From Oscillospiraceae bacterium (GTDB lineage: Bacteria > Bacillota > Clostridia > Oscillospirales > Oscillospiraceae): a stretch of 57,607 nt of DNA. The translations under genes and the position numbers were made by a program. The number at the start of each line of letters is the position of its first letter. Position 1 is the stretch's first letter. Where the stretch lies: NCBI GenBank assembly GCA_017479425.1, contig JAFVCD010000027.1:1-57607 (forward strand), given 5' to 3'. This document shows, piece by piece, positions 25,618 through 34,964 of this stretch. The notes below the pieces were generated by a model. The model worked only from the letters and a program-made list of their open reading frames with translations, was not told the DNA's origin and ran no database searches.

Positions 25618-26886
25618 ATGAAAAAACTAACCGATAAAATTGACCTCGTCGCCCTTGTGATAATCTCCGTCTGCGCCGTCTGGCTCACGATCGGCTATTT
25701 CGTGCTCGGCGAGCTTACCGCGGCGGTTACCATGCTCGCGATTCAGACTCTCTATGTGCTCGTCTCGCTCGCGGCATACCGCGGGAGAATGCCGTTTGTG
25801 CACGTTCTGACGGCGATTTTCGGCTTTGTACTCGGAAATATGATGAACTACAAGGAGACTACGGCTTATAACTTTGCCTTCTGGATCGAGGGAGCGGTGG
25901 GAACTCTTGCCGCCCTTGCCGGAACTGCTGCGATGGTGTATAATAAGGAAAAGCTGAAAAGGCTGCCGATATTCGAGGGAGTGACCACGTTTGTTGTGCT
26001 CGCTCTCTGCTTCGGCTCGTGGGGATGCTTTACTGCTGCCGATAAAACCGCCTCCGGCCGCGCTCAGCACACGATGTGGGCTGTTCCTATGCAGTTCGAT
26101 TCAGCGGAATGCGACAGACCCGGTACGCTCGAGGAGCTTATCTACGAAACTAAAGCCTATGCGACGGATAACCGAACTGTCACAAAGCGCGCGCTCGTCT
26201 ATCTGCCCTACGGCTACGATGAGGCAAAGCAGTATAACATTCTCTACCTGATGCACGGCACCGGCGACGATGAAAATTACTGGCTCAGCACCTATTCGTG
26301 GAACAAAACGATGGTCGATAATCTAATAGCAAGAGGTGAGATAGAGCCGCTTATCATCGTTACTCCGACCTTTTACGTTGAGGACGACTGTATGGACGGC
26401 CTCGACGCACTGACATATTCCTTCCGCGAGGAGCTGAGGGGAGACCTTATGCCGGCTGTTGAATCGAAGTATTCTACCTATGCCGGATCCCCCGACGATG
26501 AGGGCTTCAGGCTGAGCCGCGACCACAGAGCCTTTGCCGGCCTCTCGCGCGGTGCGGTCACGACTTATCACTCCGCGTTCTGCGGCTCGCTCGACTATTT
26601 CGCATGGTACGGCACCTTCTCCGGAAGCAGAACGGACAGAGAGTATTTTGAAAGCACCATCCGTTCAGAGAATCTGCGTGACTATCCCATAAACTATCTC
26701 TACGTCACAAGCGGAGCATTTGACTTCGCGCTCCCGCGCCAGTGTCAGGATAATGCCGGGCTTTTGGAGCTTGAAGATCGCCTCACGACCGGCGTGAACA
26801 CCGATTTCGACGTGTTCCCGATGCGTTATCACTCGCAGGGAAACTGGCACCTTGCGCTGTACAATCTTCTTCAAAGGATATTCTGA
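25618..26886 (+). CDS. Membrane-anchored esterase (CE1/esterase D-like)
   Basis: A 422-residue protein. Start at ATG 25618 with GGGG about 8 nt upstream. The first 145 residues hold about four membrane helices. The rest is an alpha/beta-hydrolase of the putative-esterase family: LVYLPYGYDEAKQYNILYLM, HGTGDDENYW as oxyanion region, and AGLSRGAVTTY with nucleophile Ser310. A C-terminal YHSQGNWHLALYN supplies the likely catalytic His. CE1 relatives remove feruloyl or acetyl groups from plant xylans, which would fit the glycosidase and arabinose genes nearby. This is family inference. The active site is presumably outside the cell. Confidence 0.82.
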   Translation: MKKLTDKIDLVALVIISVCAVWLTIGYFVLGELTAAVTMLAIQTLYVLVSLAAYRGRMPFVHVLTAIFGFVLGNMMNYKETTAYNFAFWIEGAVGTLAALAGTAAMVYNKEKLKRLPIFEGVTTFVVLALCFGSWGCFTAADKTASGRAQHTMWAVPMQFDSAECDRPGTLEELIYETKAYATDNRTVTKRALVYLPYGYDEAKQYNILYLMHGTGDDENYWLSTYSWNKTMVDNLIARGEIEPLIIVTPTFYVEDDCMDGLDALTYSFREELRGDLMPAVESKYSTYAGSPDDEGFRLSRDHRAFAGLSRGAVTTYHSAFCGSLDYFAWYGTFSGSRTDREYFESTIRSENLRDYPINYLYVTSGAFDFALPRQCQDNAGLLELEDRLTTGVNTDFDVFPMRYHSQGNWHLALYNLLQRIF

Positions 26887-26887
26887 A

Positions 26888-27859
26888 ATGAAAAAGTGGC
26901 AAATCATCACGATCTGTGTTATTCTTGCGGTTGCGGTCGTAACAGGGCTCAATCACAGACTTGTATGGACGCTCTGGCACAATATGTTCGCGCCGAAAAT
27001 AGAACTGGACACCGCTGAAAGCTGGTCAGGCGGGAGCTATGAGAGAGTCTTCTACGGCGAGAGCGAAGCGCAGTATATTGACCTCTATGTTCCGTCTTAC
27101 GCCGAAAAGCCTCAGCTTTTCGTCATGGTACACGGCGGCGGCTTTATCATGAACGACGCACAGTCGAGGCAGGCGCAGTTCTATTACCGCTACTTCCGCG
27201 ACCACGGCTTTGCCTGCGCGAGCGTAAACTACCGCCTTGCCGACGAGTCGCCGTTTCCTGCGGCGTGCGAGGACGTCAGCGCGGCTGTGAATTACCTTGC
27301 CGACAACGCGGATAAATACGGCTACAAGGCTGATAAAATCGTAATCTGGGGCGAGAGCGCGGGCGGACACCTCGCAACGCGAGAGGCTCTTACCGAGACT
27401 GGCGCGAATATCGCGGTGCTTGTGAGCTACTACGGCGCATATGACCTCAGAGCCGCCGAGGAGCAGTTTATCGCGCAGGGCGTGCCGAAATGGGTGCGTA
27501 CTATCGCAAACAGCTGGACAAACGGTCATCTTGGCGGATACGATTCCTGCGAGGAGTATTGGCTCAGAAAGAACTACGCCGAATGGACGCAGGACGACGT
27601 AATCGCCGCCTCTGTGCAGAATATAGCTGAGAATACCGCGGCTAATCCTTCACTCAAAACCCTCCTCGTTGTCGGAAACGCAGATATAACCGTTCCGACT
27701 CAGCAGACCCTGAATATGGAAAAGGCGCTATCAGCGCGCTACGGTGCTGAAAACGTGCGTCTTGATCTCTTCAACGGCGCTATTCACGCCGATGACAGAA
27801 TGTACACGGACGAGTATCTGGCTAAGGTCGAGAGCTTCATAAGAGAGGCGCTCGGTTGA
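26888..27859 (+). CDS. Carboxylesterase-like alpha/beta hydrolase (BD-FAE type)
   Basis: A 323-residue protein. ATG 26888 follows the previous stop by 1 nt, with AAAGGA upstream. An N-terminal hydrophobic helix (4-20) acts as signal or anchor. VMVHGGGFIM is the oxyanion hole of the hormone-sensitive-lipase/BD-FAE group. WGESAGGHLA carries nucleophile Ser157, LVVGNADITVP the acidic region, and FNGAIHADDR the catalytic His. It is co-transcribed with the upstream esterase, suggesting a pair of extracellular deacylating enzymes. Specificity is not readable. Confidence 0.85.
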   Translation: MKKWQIITICVILAVAVVTGLNHRLVWTLWHNMFAPKIELDTAESWSGGSYERVFYGESEAQYIDLYVPSYAEKPQLFVMVHGGGFIMNDAQSRQAQFYYRYFRDHGFACASVNYRLADESPFPAACEDVSAAVNYLADNADKYGYKADKIVIWGESAGGHLATREALTETGANIAVLVSYYGAYDLRAAEEQFIAQGVPKWVRTIANSWTNGHLGGYDSCEEYWLRKNYAEWTQDDVIAASVQNIAENTAANPSLKTLLVVGNADITVPTQQTLNMEKALSARYGAENVRLDLFNGAIHADDRMYTDEYLAKVESFIREALG

Positions 27860-27877
27860 GTATAAGGAGCTGATTTT

Positions 27878-28687
27878 ATGCCGAAGCTTTGCTGCCCCAA
27901 ATGCGGCGAGGCGCTGTGGGATGTGGGAAAGACCCTCAGATGTGCCGGCGGTCACTGCTATGACAGGGCAAAGCAGGGGTATGTCAACCTTCTGATGTCG
28001 AACGCCGCATCGTCAAAGCGCCACGGCGACGATAAAGAGATGGTTCTCTCCCGCAAAAGCTTTCTTGAAAAGGGGTATTACGAGCCTCTCCTGCAGCTAA
28101 TATGCAAAAAATGCGTGAAATACGGCTCTCCCGACGCGGATATCCTCGACGCCGGCTGCGGCGAGGGGTGGTACACCGCCGCCGTAAAGATGTCGCTGCC
28201 GCACAGCAGCGTCGTCGGAGTTGATATCTCGAAGGAGGCAATCGTTGAGGCGGCGAAGCGAAAAGCGGGGATTGAACTCGCTGTGGCGTCAGTCAGCTCG
28301 CTTCCTGTGATGGACGGCAGCTGTGATATTGTGCTCAGCATATTTGCGCCGGACGCTGAGAGCGAGTTTCGCCGAGTGTTGAGAAATGGCGGGTACCTTA
28401 TCCGCGCCGTTCCGCTCGAGGAGCATTTATTCGGGCTAAAGCGCGCGGTCTACGATGAGCCGTATTTAAATCCACCGGCGAATTACGCACCCGAGGGCTT
28501 CGAGCTTGTTGAGCGCGCCGAGCTCAGATATACGCTCTCATTTCAATCGAATGAGGATATCCTCGAGCTTTTCAAGATGACCCCGTATTACTATAAAACG
28601 GGCAGGGAGGATCAGGCGAAGCTGTTGAGCCTTGAAAAGCTGCAAACCGAAGCTGCCTTCTGCGTATTTATCCACAAAAAACTGTAA
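27878..28687 (+). CDS. rlmA: 23S rRNA (guanine-N1)-methyltransferase, RlmA family
   Basis: A 269-residue protein with an N-terminal zinc ribbon (Cys5/6, Cys9, Cys22 and Cys27 in CCPKCG...CAGGHCYD) followed by YDRAKQGYVNLLM, the RlmA signature. A class I methyltransferase core has LDAGCGEGWYT as the SAM-binding loop and SIFAPDAESEFRRVLRNGG. The family methylates G745 (RlmAI) or G748 (RlmAII) of 23S rRNA hairpin 35. Gram-positive members are usually of the G748 type, linked to macrolide tolerance. It starts 18 bp after the esterase gene with AAGGAG and is followed by a strong terminator. Confidence 0.88.
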   Translation: MPKLCCPKCGEALWDVGKTLRCAGGHCYDRAKQGYVNLLMSNAASSKRHGDDKEMVLSRKSFLEKGYYEPLLQLICKKCVKYGSPDADILDAGCGEGWYTAAVKMSLPHSSVVGVDISKEAIVEAAKRKAGIELAVASVSSLPVMDGSCDIVLSIFAPDAESEFRRVLRNGGYLIRAVPLEEHLFGLKRAVYDEPYLNPPANYAPEGFELVERAELRYTLSFQSNEDILELFKMTPYYYKTGREDQAKLLSLEKLQTEAAFCVFIHKKL

Positions 28688-28697
28688 AAACCCGCTT

Positions 28698-28728
28698 GTC
28701 ACTGGCACTTGTGCCAGTGACTTTTTTT
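28698..28728 (+). terminator. Terminator after rlmA
   Basis: An 11-bp perfect stem (GTCACTGGCAC and complement) with a 2-nt loop and a T7 run. Confidence 0.9.
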
Positions 28729-28778
28729 GCAGTTTTGGTAGAATATAATTGTATCAGAATATACAGGAGGTCGTTTTT

Positions 28779-30419
28779 ATGAAAAAACGGATTCTGAGTA
28801 TTTTACTCTGCGCTGTTTTGCTGCTCTCGCTCATACCGAGCGCTTTTGCGGCAAAGGAAATGTTCTTTGTTTATGCCGTCAAGGTCGAAATTGACGAGCC
28901 AAGTGCGGGACAGCACCCGGATTTTACCGTCACCCCGCACACCACGAGGTATTTTATCTCGAAAATTATCTGGCATGATATTACCGATGACGTTCAGCTC
29001 CATGCCGATGACGTTTTCAAGCCGGGTCATCAGTATAACGTCAGTATTTTCTTCTTCGCTGATGACGGACTGAGATTCTCTGATAAAAATCAGTCTTTTG
29101 CAGCGCTCAACGGTGAGGAAGCTGAGTATACCATAGACGAGGATGCCACCACCTGCAGCATCGAGAAGACTTTTCCTCCGATCGACGCTACTTCAATCAC
29201 CTCAATCGAGCTTACCTTCGGAGCGAAGGTCGGGGACGACATTGAAAGCTCGGTCAAGGCGGCGTTTACAGACGATATGCCCTATGTTCTCGACCACATC
29301 TCCTGCTATAACAGAACAGACGGCATTTCTCAGAACAGCGGCAAATTCCTCAGCGGCAAGGTCTACGGAATTTCAGCTTACATTCTTCCGAGGGACGGCT
29401 ATACCTTTGCCCAGGCGCCAAAGCTGACCGCCTCAGTAAACGGAACCAACGCTGAAGTCAACTATGTTGACAGCAGACCGGAGATGAGGACGATAGTTTT
29501 CAAGGCCGGCCCGCTTGAGGGCAAGGATCCTGACATTGTTGACTCAGTAAACGTTACCATCGAGCCGGCAAAGACCTACGAATACCACTCCTATATCGTA
29601 AAGCTCACAAACGGCTGTGTTGTCGGCGGCCTGACGTGGAAGGAGACTGACCAGAGCGGTACAATGATTCTTTCAGAGCTGAACCCGGACGAATACTTTA
29701 TGGGCGGCACGACCTACGCCGCTTTCGTGACTGTCAACGCGCCCGAGGGCAAGAAGTTCAGCGAAATGCCGACTGTAAAGGTAAACGGAGTCGTCTGCAA
29801 GCAGGGCACTGTCAGGAATACCTGGAGCTTCAATTCCGATACTCAGATAGTAGTCAAGGCTGTTTTCGACACTGACCCGACCGATGAGCCTGCGCCCGAT
29901 AAGGAGCAGGGCTATTCGCTCCAGACTCAGCCGGTTGAGAGAGAGGAGATCCCCGCCTCCGGAACTGCGTATGAAAATCACCAGATGATAGAGATCGACG
30001 GAGCCAAGACAGAAGTTCAGACCTATATGATCAAGGATAAGAACGGAAACGGCACAAATTACATTCGCCTGCGCGATCTTGCGTCACTGCTGAACGGCAC
30101 CTACGCTCAGTTTGATGTTGACTATGAGCAGGGAGTCGGAACAAACTGCATTACAAGAGCGGCGTACGATCACCCGAACGGGACTGAGGGCACTATTCCC
30201 TTTACAGGAGAGCAGCCGTATAAAGTTAATCTTGCGGATACGAGGATCGACGGATTTCCGAAGCCGCTTACAAGCTTCTTTATAAACGATTCAAACGGCG
30301 GAGGTCATACATATTTCAAGCTCAGGGATCTCGGCAACGTGCTTGGCTTCAACGTCGGCTGGACGAGCGAGCGCGGTGTCTTTATTGAAACAGATCAGCT
30401 CTATACTGCGGCAGATTAA
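28779..30419 (+). CDS. Secreted stalk-domain protein 1
   Basis: A 546-residue protein. ATG 28779 has CAGGAGG at about 8 nt. The signal peptide ends near ALCAVLLLSLIPSAFA (cleavage about residue 25). Three or so repeated beta domains follow (about 30-380), each with a V-x-I-x-x-P opening and a phrase like DVFKPGHQY. The C-terminal 150 residues resemble the stalk/copper-amine-oxidase N-terminal-like domain: NYIRLRDLASLLNGT and TYFKLRDLGNVLGFNVGW. No cell-wall anchor is visible. It lies 16 bp upstream of a paralogue with the same layout. An extracellular structural or binding role is likely; the ligand is unknown. Confidence 0.75.
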   Translation: MKKRILSILLCAVLLLSLIPSAFAAKEMFFVYAVKVEIDEPSAGQHPDFTVTPHTTRYFISKIIWHDITDDVQLHADDVFKPGHQYNVSIFFFADDGLRFSDKNQSFAALNGEEAEYTIDEDATTCSIEKTFPPIDATSITSIELTFGAKVGDDIESSVKAAFTDDMPYVLDHISCYNRTDGISQNSGKFLSGKVYGISAYILPRDGYTFAQAPKLTASVNGTNAEVNYVDSRPEMRTIVFKAGPLEGKDPDIVDSVNVTIEPAKTYEYHSYIVKLTNGCVVGGLTWKETDQSGTMILSELNPDEYFMGGTTYAAFVTVNAPEGKKFSEMPTVKVNGVVCKQGTVRNTWSFNSDTQIVVKAVFDTDPTDEPAPDKEQGYSLQTQPVEREEIPASGTAYENHQMIEIDGAKTEVQTYMIKDKNGNGTNYIRLRDLASLLNGTYAQFDVDYEQGVGTNCITRAAYDHPNGTEGTIPFTGEQPYKVNLADTRIDGFPKPLTSFFINDSNGGGHTYFKLRDLGNVLGFNVGWTSERGVFIETDQLYTAAD

Positions 30420-30435
30420 AAAAGGAGGAACAAAC

Positions 30436-31983
30436 ATGAAAAAAAGGATCATCAGCTTAATTCTCTGCGCCGTTCTGTGCGTAAGCCTTCTTCCGATGAG
30501 CGCCTTTGCGATCGAGGTGATCGAGAGGGTGGAATTGGATTTCACAATCCCCGTTGCGGGCAAGGTTTACCATGATGGCGACAGCAACGTGAAAATCTGG
30601 GGCTACGGCGTATCGCTCGATTTCTTTGCGGGTTACTCGACCTCGTCTGAGGAAGTACATGACGGCGACGAGTTCCAGATTGGCGAGGAGTACTATGCAA
30701 TAGCGTACTTCAAGGCAAACGACGGCTATATGTTCTCAGATAATGTAACGGCGAAGGTCGGCGATTTTCGCACCGAGACGACAATCAAGGGCGAGCTTCT
30801 CGAGGTCGTCGTACATTTCCCTCCCGCAAGATGGGATGTCGGCACTGTTTATCTGCGTATTGACGAGCCAAAGACCGGCGAGAAGCCGAGCTATAATGCC
30901 TCCCCGGAGAGCGAGAATTATCACATCGCAAGAGAGGGCGTTGCTTGGTATGAGGTAGGAGCGGATAATAACATCAATAAGGCGCTCTCTGAAAACGACG
31001 TTTTCGAGGCCGGGAAGAAATATGCTGTTAACGTCATCGTAGTCTGCGATGACGAGCAGCGGATGTTCACCGAGGACACAAACGGCGAGGTCAACTTCAA
31101 GCCGACTGAGTATTTTGACGTATACAATGACACAGAGGGCGCGGTAACCTTCTTTTTCGACGCTCTGCCTGAGGCTAAGGTTATTGATGCTGTTTCCGTC
31201 AGTCTGACTGCGCCGAAGGTCGGCGCCAATCCCGCGCTGACAGGCACAGTCCCCGCAAATGCAAACTATAAAATTGAAGACGTCAACTGGTTCTGCGATG
31301 AGGATGGCCGCTCGCTCACCGCAAGCGATAAGTTCGAGGCTGGCAAGACCTATATCCTCAATATAACGCTTACCGCCATAAACGGCTATGATTTTGTCAA
31401 TACTGTAAAGGGAACGCTTAACGGCTTTGAGCTTCAGGCAATGAGATATCCCGACAAGGTCATTCTGACCAGGTATTTTACCATTCCCGAGATCGTGATC
31501 GAGAGCGTTGATATCGGTGAGAAGGGTATTGCCTATGAAAATGTCAGCACTATTACTGTAGATGGAGTAAAAAAAGAGCTCAAGGCGTATATGATCCTGA
31601 GTGATAATGGCTACGGCACAAACTATATGCGCCTGCGCGATATTGCCGCTCTGCTGAACGGCACAAACGCTCAGTTCGACATCGTGTGGACTGCCGATTA
31701 CGGTACAAACGTATTCACACACACTCCGTACGATCATCCGAACGGCTCCGAGGGCAAGATACCGTTCCACGGAGAGCAGGTTTACACAGTAAACCACGCC
31801 GACACCATCATTGACGGCGTCGCAACGAGCATAACGTCCTTCTTCATTACCGATGATAACGGCGGAGGTCACACCTTCCTCCAACTTCGTGACTTCGGCA
31901 AGGCGTTCGGCTTCAACGTCGGCTACACCGCTGAGCGCGGCGTGTTTATTGAGACGGACAAGCCCTATTCCTTCGCTGACTGA
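30436..31983 (+). CDS. Secreted stalk-domain protein 2 (paralogue)
   Basis: A 515-residue protein. ATG 30436 has AAAGGAGG about 7 nt upstream; a longer open frame would run back into the first gene. It has a signal peptide (ILCAVLCVSLLPMSAFA) and repeated beta domains with the same YEAGKKY/FEAGKTY-like phrase. Its stalk domain has NYMRLRDIAALLNGT, FLQLRDFGKAFGFNVGY and the shared ending RGVFIETD. It is clearly a tandem duplicate of the upstream gene with diverged binding modules and is co-transcribed with it. It is followed by the palindrome and repeat element at 32.0 kb. Confidence 0.75.
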   Translation: MKKRIISLILCAVLCVSLLPMSAFAIEVIERVELDFTIPVAGKVYHDGDSNVKIWGYGVSLDFFAGYSTSSEEVHDGDEFQIGEEYYAIAYFKANDGYMFSDNVTAKVGDFRTETTIKGELLEVVVHFPPARWDVGTVYLRIDEPKTGEKPSYNASPESENYHIAREGVAWYEVGADNNINKALSENDVFEAGKKYAVNVIVVCDDEQRMFTEDTNGEVNFKPTEYFDVYNDTEGAVTFFFDALPEAKVIDAVSVSLTAPKVGANPALTGTVPANANYKIEDVNWFCDEDGRSLTASDKFEAGKTYILNITLTAINGYDFVNTVKGTLNGFELQAMRYPDKVILTRYFTIPEIVIESVDIGEKGIAYENVSTITVDGVKKELKAYMILSDNGYGTNYMRLRDIAALLNGTNAQFDIVWTADYGTNVFTHTPYDHPNGSEGKIPFHGEQVYTVNHADTIIDGVATSITSFFITDDNGGGHTFLQLRDFGKAFGFNVGYTAERGVFIETDKPYSFAD

Positions 31984-31997
31984 TATTGAATAAATTT

Positions 31998-32208
31998 AGA
32001 GCCGGTTCAGATCGAACCGGCTCGATGCGTCGACAAAGTCTCCGCATCGAACATATTTTGCACTCGGAGAGCGCAAAATATGACGCCTGCGGGCCTATTT
32101 GCGACGTGAAGGGGCCTCTTGGCCGGCCCCTTCACAGATCCCCGCCTACTTAATCCAACGGTTTTCCTTTTTATAGACAGTCAGAGCCGGTTCAAATCGA
32201 ACCGGCTC
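31998..32208 (-). repeat. About 160-bp structured repeat (copy B, inverted) flanked by duplicated hairpins
   Basis: The unique core is 32024-32182 (159 bp). Read on the minus strand it starts GACTGTCTAT and ends GACGCATC, matching copy A at 15.1 kb over most of its length. It is enclosed by two copies of a palindrome (arms GAGCCGGTTC/GAACCGGCTC; 31999-32023 and 32184-32208) that differ by one loop base (AGATC or AAATC). The palindrome differs completely from the one at copy A. The GTGAAGGGGCC hairpin is a perfect 11-bp stem here. The right palindrome is followed by ATATTTTTTAT, the left preceded by AATAAATTTA, as expected if one bidirectional terminator had been duplicated. Confidence 0.85.
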
Positions 32209-32215
32209 ATATTTT

Positions 32216-33388
32216 TTATATTCTTGCGACGCCCGTTTTTCTCGCCGCCTCAGACGCCGCCTTCGCGACAGCGCCGCAGATGCGCGGGTCAAAGGCTTTA
32301 GGGAGGATGTGCTCACTGCCGAGTTCGTCGCCGACAAGGTCGGCAAGAGCGTTCGCCGCGGCAATCTTCATCTCATCGTTTATCTCGCTCGCTCTTACGT
32401 CGAGCGCGCCGCGGAAGATACCGGGGAAGCAGAGAACGTTGTTTATCTGATTGGGATAGTCGCTTCTTCCGGTGCCGACGACAGCCGCGCCTGCGGCCTT
32501 TGCGACTTCCGGCATTATCTCCGGAACGGGGTTAGCCATAGCGAAGATTATCGGATCAGGAGCCATGGACTGAACCATCTCCGCAGTCACAAGGTTCGGC
32601 GCTGATACGCCGATAAAGAGGTCTGCGCCGTAGAGAGCTTCCTTTAACCCACCGCGGGCAGCTGGATTTGTCATATCCGCAAGCTCGGCAAGGTACTTGT
32701 CGTTTGCCAGATCGGGTCTGCCGGGATAGACTACGCCGTTGATATCGCATAGCACTGCATTCCGCAGCCCCATTTTCCACAGAAGCTTGAATATCGCCGT
32801 TCCCGCCGCGCCTGCACCGGAGAATACGGCCTTGAGCTCCGGGAGCTTTTTGCCTGTTACCTTCAGCGCATTGATGACCGCAGCCGCTACCACTACCGCC
32901 GTTCCGTGCTGATCGTCGTGGAAGATGGGGATATCGGAGATCTCTTTAAGGCGGTTTTCAATCTCAAAGCAGCGCGGCGCAGAGATATCCTCAAGGTTTA
33001 CTCCACCGAAGGAGCCGAGCAGCATCGAAACTGTCGAAACGATCGTATCGACGTCCTTTGAGCGGATGCAGAGCGGAATCGCGTCGACCCCGCCGAAGCC
33101 CTTGAAGAGCGCGCATTTGCCCTCCATTACCGGCATACCCGCCTCGGGGCCGATATCGCCGAGACCGAGAACAGCCGTCCCGTCGGTGATTACGGCGACT
33201 GTGTTCCAGCGGCGCGTAAGCTCATAGGACTTATTGATATCCTTCTTTATTTCAAGGCAGGGCTGTGCAACACCGGGTGTGTAGGCAAGGCTCAGCGCCT
33301 CGGCTGAATCCAGCGGAGAGCGGGTGCTGACCTCTATCTTGCCCTTCCATTCATAGTGCTTTTTGAGTGATTCGGAAGCGTAGTCCAT
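32216..33388 (-). CDS. Malic enzyme (NAD(P)-dependent)
   Basis: A 390-residue enzyme converting malate to pyruvate and CO2 with reduction of NAD(P). Motifs: SLAYTPGVAQPCLEI near the N-terminus, GLGDIGPEAGMPVMEGK (metal/substrate loop), FHDDQHGTAVV (metal-binding acidic pair) and FSGAGAAGTAI as the Rossmann loop. The C-terminal FAMANPVPEIMPE is also typical. The short bacterial form lacks a phosphotransacetylase domain. SD GGAGGAAAAGAC lies before the ATG, 12 bp after the exonuclease gene, so it is third in a minus-strand operon. Cofactor preference cannot be decided from sequence. Confidence 0.95.
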   Translation of the reverse strand: MDYASESLKKHYEWKGKIEVSTRSPLDSAEALSLAYTPGVAQPCLEIKKDINKSYELTRRWNTVAVITDGTAVLGLGDIGPEAGMPVMEGKCALFKGFGGVDAIPLCIRSKDVDTIVSTVSMLLGSFGGVNLEDISAPRCFEIENRLKEISDIPIFHDDQHGTAVVVAAAVINALKVTGKKLPELKAVFSGAGAAGTAIFKLLWKMGLRNAVLCDINGVVYPGRPDLANDKYLAELADMTNPAARGGLKEALYGADLFIGVSAPNLVTAEMVQSMAPDPIIFAMANPVPEIMPEVAKAAGAAVVGTGRSDYPNQINNVLCFPGIFRGALDVRASEINDEMKIAAANALADLVGDELGSEHILPKAFDPRICGAVAKAASEAARKTGVARI

Positions 33389-33400
33389 GTCTTTTCCTCC

Positions 33401-34156
33401 TTAAAGGTCGATTTCGAGCATAACGGGGCAGTGATCGCTGCCAAATACGTCGGAGAGTATCTCAGCGGCCTTGATCTTGTCGCGGAGCCTGTCTGAAACG
33501 ATGAAATAGTCGATTCGCCATCCCGCGTTGTTCGCCCGAGCGTTGAACCGATAGCTCCACCAGGAGTACGCGCCCGACCTGTCGGGGTAGAGATAGCGGA
33601 AGGAATCGGTAAAGCCAGAGGATAGAAGCGCGGTCATTTTCGCGCGCTCCTCGTCGGTAAAGCCGGCGTTCATACGGTTCGTTTTAGGGTTCTTTATGTC
33701 TATTTCCTCGTGGGCTACGTTGAGGTCGCCGCAGTAGATAACGGGCTTCGTTTTATCAAGCTCAGTGAGATAATCGCGTATCGCGTCCTCCCACTGCATA
33801 CGGTAGTCAAGACGCTTTAATCCGTCCTGCGAGTTCGGGGTGTAGCAGCAGACAAGGTAGAAATTATCATATTCCGCGGTGATTACCCGACCCTCGTGGC
33901 GGTGGATATCGTCGCCGAAACCGTATGTAACGTTAAGAGGCTTTACGCGGGTGAAAACCGCAGTTCCTGAATAGCCCGCCTTGTCGGCGCTGTTCCAGAA
34001 TTTTTCATAGCCGTCCAATTCAAATTCCGCCTGCTCGGGCTTCATTTTGGTCTCCTGAAGGCAGATCGCGTCTGCGTTCGAGGCGGCGCAGAAATCGAGA
34101 AAGCCCTTTGAGAGGCAGGCGCGCAGTCCGTTTACGTTCCAGGAAATAAGCTTCAT
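33401..34156 (-). CDS. xthA: Exodeoxyribonuclease III / AP endonuclease
   Basis: A 251-residue member of the exonuclease III family for repair of abasic sites. Motifs are ISWNVNGLRA (N-terminal Asn), LQETKMKPEQ (metal-binding Glu), YCGDLNVAHEEID (Asp/Asn pair) and GSDHCPVMLEI (catalytic Asp-His). Length is normal. It overlaps the membrane-protein gene by 4 bp (ATGA), so the two are coupled. Confidence 0.95.
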   Translation of the reverse strand: MKLISWNVNGLRACLSKGFLDFCAASNADAICLQETKMKPEQAEFELDGYEKFWNSADKAGYSGTAVFTRVKPLNVTYGFGDDIHRHEGRVITAEYDNFYLVCCYTPNSQDGLKRLDYRMQWEDAIRDYLTELDKTKPVIYCGDLNVAHEEIDIKNPKTNRMNAGFTDEERAKMTALLSSGFTDSFRYLYPDRSGAYSWWSYRFNARANNAGWRIDYFIVSDRLRDKIKAAEILSDVFGSDHCPVMLEIDL

Positions 34157-34815
34157 GCTCTTGCTCCTTTTGTAAGTATTTTCGCTGTTTCAAATATGCT
34201 CTGATGAATAACCTCGCGCGGCTCGAATTTTATCGCGCGGCAGACTATGTTCATCGCTATGCCGGCGCCGAAGGTGCTGATAACGGTGCCGATACCGACA
34301 GGGCCGCCGAGCGCCCAGCCGATTGCGAGCGCAGCGCACCACTGGAGAATCTCAATCGTGCCGATTGAGAGCCTTCGCAGCCGCTTGCCGACTCCGATTA
34401 CAAAGGAGTCGCGCGGGCCGCACCCGAGGCCGGTGCTAGTGTGCATATACTGACCCGCCGCCATAATGAATAGACCGAGCACAAGTACTGCGATGCTTAC
34501 TGCGATATTGTCCGGATGGGGCAGGGGATTGAGGCTATTGAACATATCTATGAAGTTTCCGGTGAGAAGCGCGTCGATTATCGTGCCAAGTCCGATCTTC
34601 TCGCCCATAGCGAGGTCTATGAGCACGATAATAACGCTTATTGAGGTCATCGCGAGCCCGTAATTGAGCGGCGTGTGGTACGAAATGCCCATACCGAGGC
34701 AGTCAAAGGGCGCAAGCCCGATGTTTGCCCAGATAGTCAGATGTACGCCGAGGGAAAAGACGAGAAGTCCCGCCGTTCCGAAGAGGGCTTTTTTGAGATT
34801 ATCTTTTCTTGTCAA
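34153..34815 (-). CDS. YczE/YyaS-family membrane protein
   Basis: A 220-residue integral membrane protein with about five helices. The N-terminal FSLGVHLTIWANIGLAPFDCL and mid STGLGCGPRDSFVIGV are characteristic of the YczE group. Start codon is TTG at 34815, supported by AAGGT 8 nt upstream. B. subtilis YczE is linked to surfactin/bacillaene synthesis, but the biochemical role is unsettled. It heads an operon with exonuclease III and malic enzyme, with no obvious functional link. Confidence 0.82.
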   Translation of the reverse strand: MTRKDNLKKALFGTAGLLVFSLGVHLTIWANIGLAPFDCLGMGISYHTPLNYGLAMTSISVIIVLIDLAMGEKIGLGTIIDALLTGNFIDMFNSLNPLPHPDNIAVSIAVLVLGLFIMAAGQYMHTSTGLGCGPRDSFVIGVGKRLRRLSIGTIEILQWCAALAIGWALGGPVGIGTVISTFGAGIAMNIVCRAIKFEPREVIHQSIFETAKILTKGARA

Positions 34816-34847
34816 CGCTTTTTACCTTATTTTCGTTTTTTCAGCTT

Positions 34848-34876
34848 ATCTTAGCATAATATGATCTTTTTCGCAA
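34848..34876 (-). promoter_or_regulatory. Predicted promoter of the yczE-xthA-malic enzyme operon
   Basis: On the minus strand, TTGCGA (34876-34871), a 17-nt spacer and TAAGAT (34853-34848), about 30 nt before the TTG start. It lies in the divergent intergenic region with araA. Confidence 0.5.
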
Positions 34877-34964
34877 TATATGATATTTCATAATTTAATG
34901 TGGAAAAAAACAGAGAATTGTGATATAGTGAGTAAGTAAATTATAATGCCGGAGGAGTGCATTT

